Assembly: GCA_022376925.1 (NCBI GenBank)
Contig: JAIOJX010000025.1
Coordinates: forward strand, 98,297,608 to 98,361,607
From: Tragulus kanchil
Taxonomy: Eukaryota > Chordata > Mammalia > Artiodactyla > Tragulidae
Direction of reading: 5' to 3'
DNA: 64,000 bases
The translations under genes were made by a program, and so were the position numbers. Each line of letters starts with the position of its first letter. Positions within the stretch are counted from its first letter, which is position 1. The notes under the pieces are model-generated. The model did not search any database. It worked only from the letters and a program-made list of their open reading frames with translations, and was not told the DNA's origin. Of this stretch, positions 57,732 to 64,000 are shown piece by piece.

Positions 57732-60050
57732 TCTTGGAGATAACTCTTATGGAGGGTTGTTGTAGGGATTAAATGAGATACAGCTTACAAATGTAGCCAA
57801 AATAGATTTGATGAAAGTACAGACATAGTGACTACCTTTTCCCATCATACTGGTCAACTATACTTTGTTAAGTCTCCCTCTCATAATCCTAGATTATCAC
57901 TTGGGCTGATATCTTGGCTCACCTCATTTTTGTTATCAAAAGTAAAAAGCAGACATCTTTTCAATACTAAAGATTAATTTTCAGGATTTAAAATTTTAAG
58001 ATGTTTGTCTTATATCAGTGCTTCAATTTCACATATAATTGATTATTCTCCAGTTGATAGAGCTGAGGTATGATCTTTCTTATGGCACTTGGAGAAGGGA
58101 TGTGGTCCAGTCTGTAACTATTTTTCCATCTTCAATTTGTTTCCATCTTTAAGTCTAAATTAATTTAAAATGAGTGCAATTAAAAATTGACTGTCTCAGT
58201 CATAGTATCCACATTTAGAGTATTCCATAGCTAGGTGTACCTTTGCATCTCCAAAGACAGGCTAAGTAGAGGAAATTATCTTAGAACAAATGGAACACTT
58301 ATCTCACATGCAGTGCTACTATCTTTTCTCTGTGTTGACCATACTTCCTTTACAAAAGGATTCCAAATCCAGACCTTATTATAGGTGAAGACATTGCAAA
58401 GTTCATTGTGTCCATTGTGAAGCCCTCTACCTTTCTTCAGGTTCTGTGTTCTGATCACTACAGGATGTTCTTGGCAATTGTCTGTCTTCAAAGTCATATA
58501 AGTAAGAAGCAATAGTTGCATATGTTTTCAAACTTCAGATGTTATATGCCAAGTTCTCCCAAGAACTTTCTTGTCACATTTTCTCTTGTCACTTTACAGA
58601 ATGAGATTCTTTATTTCCATTAACTCTATGAACAACATTCAGCTAGCACTCACCAAATCTATGGGAACATACATCTCGTAAATCTCATGTCCTGAGGGGA
58701 GGTAAATGCAAATACCATTTTCTCTTTCTCCATGATCAGATATGAAAGGGTAATGCCAAATCCTATCTCCTAGGTCAAAAATGTCCTACCTCCTGACTTT
58801 CTGCATCTAATTTCAAATTTATAAACTTGTCTTATAACACCTAGAAGTGAGTAACAGAAACTGATAATGTCTGGACCAGTTTTGCTATCTTGGAGATAAC
58901 TCTTATGGAGGGTTGTTGTAGGGATTAAATGAGATACAGCTTACAAATGTAGCCAAAATAGATTTGATGAAAGTACAGACATAGTGACTACCTTTTCCCA
59001 TCATACTGGTCAACTATACTTTGTTAAGTCTCCCTCTCATAATCCTAGATTATCACTTGGGCTGATATCTTGGCTCACCTCATTTTTGTTATCAAAAGTA
59101 AAAAGCAGACATCTTTTCAATACTAAAGATTAATTTTCAGGATTTAAAATTTTAAGATGTTTGTCTTATATCAGTGCTTCAATTTCACATATAATTGATT
59201 ATTCTCCAGTTGATAGAGCTGAGGTATGATCTTTCTTATGGCACTTGGAGAAGGGATGTGGTCCAGTCTGTAACTATTTTTCCATCTTCAATTTGTTTCC
59301 ATCTTTAAGTCTAAATTAATTTAAAATGAGTGCAATTAAAAATTGACTGTCTCAGTCATAGTATCCACATTTAGAGTATTCCATAGCTAGGTGTACCTTT
59401 GCATCTCCAAAGACAGGCTAAGTAGAGGAAATTATCTTAGAACAAATGGAACACTTATCTCACATGCAGTGCTACTATCTTTTCTCTGTGTTGACCATAC
59501 TTCCTTTACAAAAGGATTCCAAATCCAGACCTTATTATAGGTGAAGACATTGCAAAGTTCATTGTGTCCATTGTGAAGCCCTCTACCTTTCTTCAGGTTC
59601 TGTGTTCTGATCACTACAGGATGTTCTTGGCAATTGTCTGTCTTCAAAGTCATATAAGTAAGAAGCAATAGTTGCATATGTTTTCAAACTTCAGATGTTA
59701 TATGCCAAGTTCTCCCAAGAACTTTCTTGTCACATTTTCTCTTGTCACTTTACAGAATGAGATTCTTTATTTCCATTAACTCTATGAACAACATTCAGCT
59801 AGCACTCACCAAATCTATGGGAACATACATCTCGTAAATCTCATGTCCTGAGGGGAGGTAAATGCAAATACCATTTTCTCTTTCTCCATGATCAGATATG
59901 AAAGGGTAATGCCAAATCCTATCTCCTAGGTCAAAAATGTCCTACCTCCCTGACTTTCTGCATCTAATTTCAAATTTATAAACTTGTCTTATAACACCTA
60001 GAAGTGAGTAACAGAAACTGATAATGTCTGGACCAGTTTTGCTATCTTGG
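57732..60050. repeat. Tandem duplication 16 (unit 1156 bp), content mostly unassigned
   Basis: Copy A is 57732-58887 and copy B 58888-60050, offset 1156, with one extra C in B (cctccctgac, near 59948). The joint shares tcttgga. Both copies hold an identical minus-strand 81-codon open stretch (58276-58521, 59432-59677) with no recognisable domain, which I do not call a gene. Confidence 0.95.
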
Positions 60051-60754
60051 AAAGCACAACATCATTATGTTTATAACCTCTCTGTCAGCCTTTGTCTTCA
60101 ATTAACAGATCTTCATCAAAATTTAAAGATAACTAAGAATACATCATTCCACATCCAGAATAAGACTTTCTAAACACTGTAGTCAAATCATAGTTCACAC
60201 TTTGAACTTCGTAACTATTATTACCACATAAATTGTCAGAAAGTATTTTGTTTGTATTAATAAGGTGAACATGTCTGGTCTAAGATGTACATATGAGATC
60301 ACTGTGATGTGAAATCTATATAGATAGATGTTATTTCCAAAATTTGTAGTTGCATCTACAAAAAAACAAACTACCATTCTTTGACTTCTGAAGCATTTCT
60401 TGATTGCTTAGGATTGAATCAAGTTTAAAGAAGATGAAAGTCTGAAATGTAGTGCTAAATATCATTGCCCTTTCAATGATCTGACTGAAAATCTTGCTGT
60501 GAAATTGTGCAGTGGAGAGTCCTTGGTGCCACAGCTATGTGACCTCATACAAATCTCTTACCCTTCTTTGGCCCCTGAGAAAATGACAGACTTGTGCAAG
60601 ATCTGCTCTCCAGCAAAATCATTCAAACTATTGAGCTTAGCACATATGTAATTTGCTCAAATAGAAGGGGATATTGGCAAAGAGAAAAAAAGCCACAAAA
60701 AATTACATTTTTCATTTATGTGATGTCTAATATTTTAGCCAGCATCTAGCTAAA
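60051..60754. other. Mostly unassigned; MIR-like patch
   Basis: A reversed MIR-like patch (gtgccacagctatgtgacct, catacaaatctcttaccctt) lies at about 60528-60600. Nothing else recognised. Confidence 0.4.
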
Positions 60755-60768
60755 TGCAACCAGTTTTT

Positions 60769-61102
60769 TTTTTTTTTTTTTTTAAGATTTATTTATTTTT
60801 TTAATTTATTTGGGGGGGGGGGGGGGGGGGAGGGGAGCAGGCGGGCCACTTCTACTGGTCTTTCGTTTGTCCATTTTTCATCCATCTTTGTTCTTTGGCC
60901 CGTGTGGGCCTCCCATCGCGGTGGGCTCTGTTGTCGCAGAGCACCGGCTCTGGGCGCATGTGCTCCAGAGCTCCGGCTCGGTAATTGGACACATCGGTCC
61001 AGCCGCTCCGCAGCACGTGGGATCTTCCCAGGCCAGGGATCGAACTGGCGCCCCTTGCACTGCAAGGCAGTGTCCTTATCCACTGGACCACCAGGGAAAC
61101 CC
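60769..61102 (-). mobile_element. Recent CHR-like SINE, copy 5 (antisense)
   Basis: Reversed: T-run, (attt)n tail, a 19-base G-run (60812-60830) followed by aggggagcaggcggg, body with gggcctcccatcgcggtggg, gctccagagctccggctcgg and cagcacgtgggatcttccca, B-box-like ggatcgaactggcgcc and head ccaccagggaaaccc. A perfect 14-base target-site duplication, tgcaaccagttttt, lies at 60755-60768 and 61103-61116. Confidence 0.92.
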
Positions 61103-61116
61103 TGCAACCAGTTTTT

Positions 61117-61707
61117 GTCCAATTATGATAGATGGTCATTTAATAATTCTACATCAAACATAGCTATTTTCTTTATCATTTAAACAGAAAGCTTCCAGTA
61201 ATATTCATGGGATTATTAATAATAGATATGTCTGGGCAAGAAGTGTTGTCAGACACAACTCTCTTGAAAAAGTCAGTTTTTTTCTCATTGAGCCTGCTAA
61301 TCTATATAATTATTTATTTAGGCATATTTGAGTAGCTGCATTTCTAGTATGTCCTTACTTTTCTAAAATCCTTGATCCAGAGTTGTTATTATTCCCTGTC
61401 TTCTTAAAATATGTGATCATATTCTAAGAAAATACAGAACACATTCAGTCTGGGCAGAAAATGACTTATTTGGGTGGCAGAAGAAGCATCCCCAGAGAAA
61501 ATCATTATTAATAATTGTAATTAATTTTGGTGTGGCAATATCCACAAAGATATGCAACACTGAGCTCACTAATTTCTTTCCAGATAATTCTTTCTGACAA
61601 ATAATTCATTTGGCTTCCTAAGATATGTTAATGAGCTAAATAAAGCACCTCAAATAGATTTCCCAACCAGTGTAGAAAATTAAAAATGGATTCCCCTAAC
61701 TAATCCT
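61117..61707. other. Unassigned sequence, TAATTA-rich
   Basis: No repeat recognised. The stretch 61495-61660 holds cattattaataattgtaatt and several further attaat/taattc motifs, as seen in some conserved non-coding elements. Conservation cannot be judged here. Confidence 0.35.
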
Positions 61708-64000
61708 TGTATTCATACTCACAAACTTTTAATCACCAATTAGTTATCTTATACTATTTAGTCATTATTATTCTTTTCTATTTTTTTCCTGTCTTTGATC
61801 TAAGCAATTGTGCAAAACACTGACTCCTAATCTGGCACAGAGTGTATTTAATACCTATCTGTCTCCAGTTTTAGTCTTCCTTTTGCATTTGGCTACAATG
61901 TGATGGGTGATGTATTGGAAATATGCCTAAGGTATTGATGACTACTGAGAAAGAAATGTCTAGTAGTCTCATTGCAGAGGAGAGGTATTTCACACTGCAT
62001 CTCAAAGGATGGATTTCATGCAAGAAGTTGAAAAACCCATGTTTGAATTTAGCCTGGTCCAATAATTGGAGACAGGGCATTGGATATATTAGTGTGATCT
62101 CAGAAAACCTAGTATAACTTCTAAACAGTGAAAATAATTATCTTTGTCTAATAACTTACAAAGCCTCTGTGAGGACAGAATATGGTTATAGATGCAAAAC
62201 AATATGAGAAGTATTTTAAAAGCATTACTACTTTAAAGCTATCATGCTTTAAAAAATAAGTTACTACTCTATGGCTGTAGTAAGAAGTCAGCAGCAGGTT
62301 TTCCCATTGTTGTCCATTTCTGGGCAAAACTTACAGTGATTAAAGTTTTATAATGAATAAAGTTCACCAATTTTACAGATCAAATAACATTAGTATTGGA
62401 GTGCTTAAATGTATATTTATATGCATTGTGTGCTTTTCAAGATGCTTGCTAAATAATTTCCTTATCTGGGTTTCCTTAGTATTATACATTAGCTATGCTT
62501 TGACTCCAAAGAATCATTATTTGGATGTCATTAGAGTTAAAGAAATACAAAAACATACTAAGTATGTAACATTATTCTTTCATCCCAACACAAAGGTCAG
62601 TTGTACTTATGTAGACTTATCTTTTTTAAACTGGTTATAATTATTTCTCCTTTGAGATTATTTTCAGTGTTTTACTAGAATGTTTTAGGAAACTAAGGAA
62701 TCTGAAGGCCACCAGGAACTTGAAATATCTGCTTAGAGTCAAGGACCTCAGAACCATTTCATTCTCCATTGACTACTAGACAATAGATTTAAATGCCTGA
62801 CCTCATATTCAAGAATTATCTACATCTTGTATGTCAAAGTACCCTTCACAGTATCTAGCATATGGCTATCACTTGTATTCCCTTATCCTGTATTCATACT
62901 CACAAACTTTTAATCACCAATTAGTTATCTTATACTATTTAGTCATTATTATTCTTTTCTATTTTTTTCCTGTCTTTGATCTAAGCAATTGTGCAAAACA
63001 CTGACTCCTAATCTGGCACAGAGTGTATTTAATACCTATCTGTCTCCAGTTTTAGTCTTCCTTTTGCATTTGGCTACAATGTGATGGGTGATGTATTGGA
63101 AATATGCCTAAGGTATTGATGACTACTGAGAAAGAAATGTCTAGTAGTCTCATTGCAGAGGAGAGGTATTTCACACTGCATCTCAAAGGATGGATTTCAT
63201 GCAAGAAGTTGAAAAACCCATGTTTGAATTTAGCCTGGTCCAATAATTGGAGACAGGGCATTGGATATATTAGTGTGATCTCAGAAAACCTAGTATAACT
63301 TCTAAACAGTGAAAATAATTATCTTTGTCTAATAACTTACAAAGCCTCTGTGAGGACAGAATATGGTTATAGATGCAAAACAATATGAGAAGTATTTTAA
63401 AAGCATTACTACTTTAAAGCTATCATGCTTTAAAAAATAAGTTACTACTCTATGGCTGTAGTAAGAAGTCAGCAGCAGGTTTTCCCATTGTTGTCCATTT
63501 CTGGGCAAAACTTACAGTGATTAAAGTTTTATAATGAATAAAGTTCACCAATTTTACAGATCAAATAACATTAGTATTGGAGTGCTTAAATGTATATTTA
63601 TATGCATTGTGTGCTTTTCAAGATGCTTGCTAAATAATTTCCTTATCTGGGTTTCCTTAGTATTATACATTAGCTATGCTTTGACTCCAAAGAATCATTA
63701 TTTGGATGTCATTAGAGTTAAAGAAATACAAAAACATACTAAGTATGTAACATTATTCTTTCATCCCAACACAAAGGTCAGTTGTACTTATGTAGACTTA
63801 TCTTTTTTAAACTGGTTATAATTATTTCTCCTTTGAGATTATTTTCAGTGTTTTACTAGAATGTTTTAGGAAACTAAGGAATCTGAAGGCCACCAGGAAC
63901 TTGAAATATCTGCTTAGAGTCAAGGACCTCAGAACCATTTCATTCTCCATTGACTACTAGACAATAGATTTAAATGCCTGACCTCATATTCAAGAATTAT
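61708..64000. repeat. Tandem duplication 17 (unit 1181 bp), cut by window end
   Basis: Copy A is 61708-62888 and copy B 62889-64000, offset 1181, continuing past the window. I noticed no differences. The content is unassigned. Three open stretches appear in both copies only because of the duplication. Confidence 0.95.

Noticed and set aside
58276..59677. Minus-strand 81-codon frame preserved identically in two copies
   Set aside because: Identity follows from duplication 16, whose whole unit is nearly identical, so it is no sign of selection.
14823..61163. Similar 60-125 residue open frames on both strands at five places (e.g. with SGSVIGHI or LAWEDPT)
   Set aside because: All are translations of the recent CHR-like SINE. 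Their similarity reflects the repeat, not a protein family.
679..64000. Genuine fixed-length tandem duplication system (e.g. amplification by an unknown element)
   Set aside because: Units share no common end sequence or motif that I can see, joints are irregular with filler, and differences lie at edges and homopolymers. Assembly overlap is simpler; left open only for read-level testing.

Overview
The window is non-coding mammalian nuclear DNA from a ruminant. The repeat content shows this: several tRNA-derived Bov-tA-type SINEs, BovB/ART2A 3' ends, CHR-type cetartiodactyl SINEs and LINE-1 3' ends typical of artiodactyls, together with older MIR, L2, MaLR (MLT1-like) and DNA-transposon relics. 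I found no protein-coding exon, tRNA or rRNA gene, CRISPR array or bacterial-type operon. The only recognisable protein-like reading frame is the C-terminal remnant of LINE-1 ORF2 at 5904-6381. Long open frames elsewhere fall in SINEs, microsatellites or duplicated copies of the same non-coding sequence. There is therefore no gene network to describe; the window reads as intergenic or intronic sequence.

The dominant structural signal is artificial-looking. Seventeen unrelated stretches are each present twice, head to tail, with a unit of about 1.07-1.19 kb and near-complete identity. The pairs span 679-2960, 3896-6041, 7282-9616, 9471-11720, 12271-14529, 16467-18694, 18343-20568, 21591-23724, 25013-27269, 34362-36668, 37863-40157, 41261-43421, 45511-47893, 51088-53408, 54535-56698, 57732-60050 and 61708 to the window end. 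Two consecutive cases overlap, so a short stretch is present three times. About 19 kb of the 64 kb is redundant. Unit length is nearly constant, the content is unrelated from site to site, several joints carry short filler, and copy differences fall at homopolymers or near copy ends. The simplest reading is that overlapping contig ends were concatenated without merging, so the real locus is probably about 45 kb. I cannot exclude biology from sequence alone, but I know of no mechanism that would do this.

Layout: 1-1045 L1 5'-region-like sequence (antisense); 1427-1575 BovB end; 2960-4030 MaLR and MIR relics; 5904-6720 a 5'-truncated L1 with target-site duplication; 7249-8137 CHR SINE and an old repeat with a TA/TG microsatellite; 9895-11766 L2 and antisense L1 ORF2 sequence; 14530-15265 LTR relic and MER5A split by a SINE; 16760-20070 CHR-type SINEs; 24955-27270 MaLR and MIR; 27478-32203 three SINEs of one recent-looking family, with a Tigger-like element at 30503-30960; 32953-33035 a small mariner element; 33955-36843 Bov-tA SINEs; 37140-41036 L1 pieces; 43965-49460 Bov-tA, BovB, CHR-like SINE and an antisense L1 3' end; 50287-51660 an antisense MaLR with internal sequence; 53855-54375 two Bov-tA SINEs; 60769-61102 another recent SINE.

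The most interesting genuine biology is this SINE family. It has five well-preserved copies with clear target-site duplications, an internal body unlike the CHR consensus I remember, and a variable C-rich segment before the AAAT/A tail whose complement is G-quadruplex-prone.
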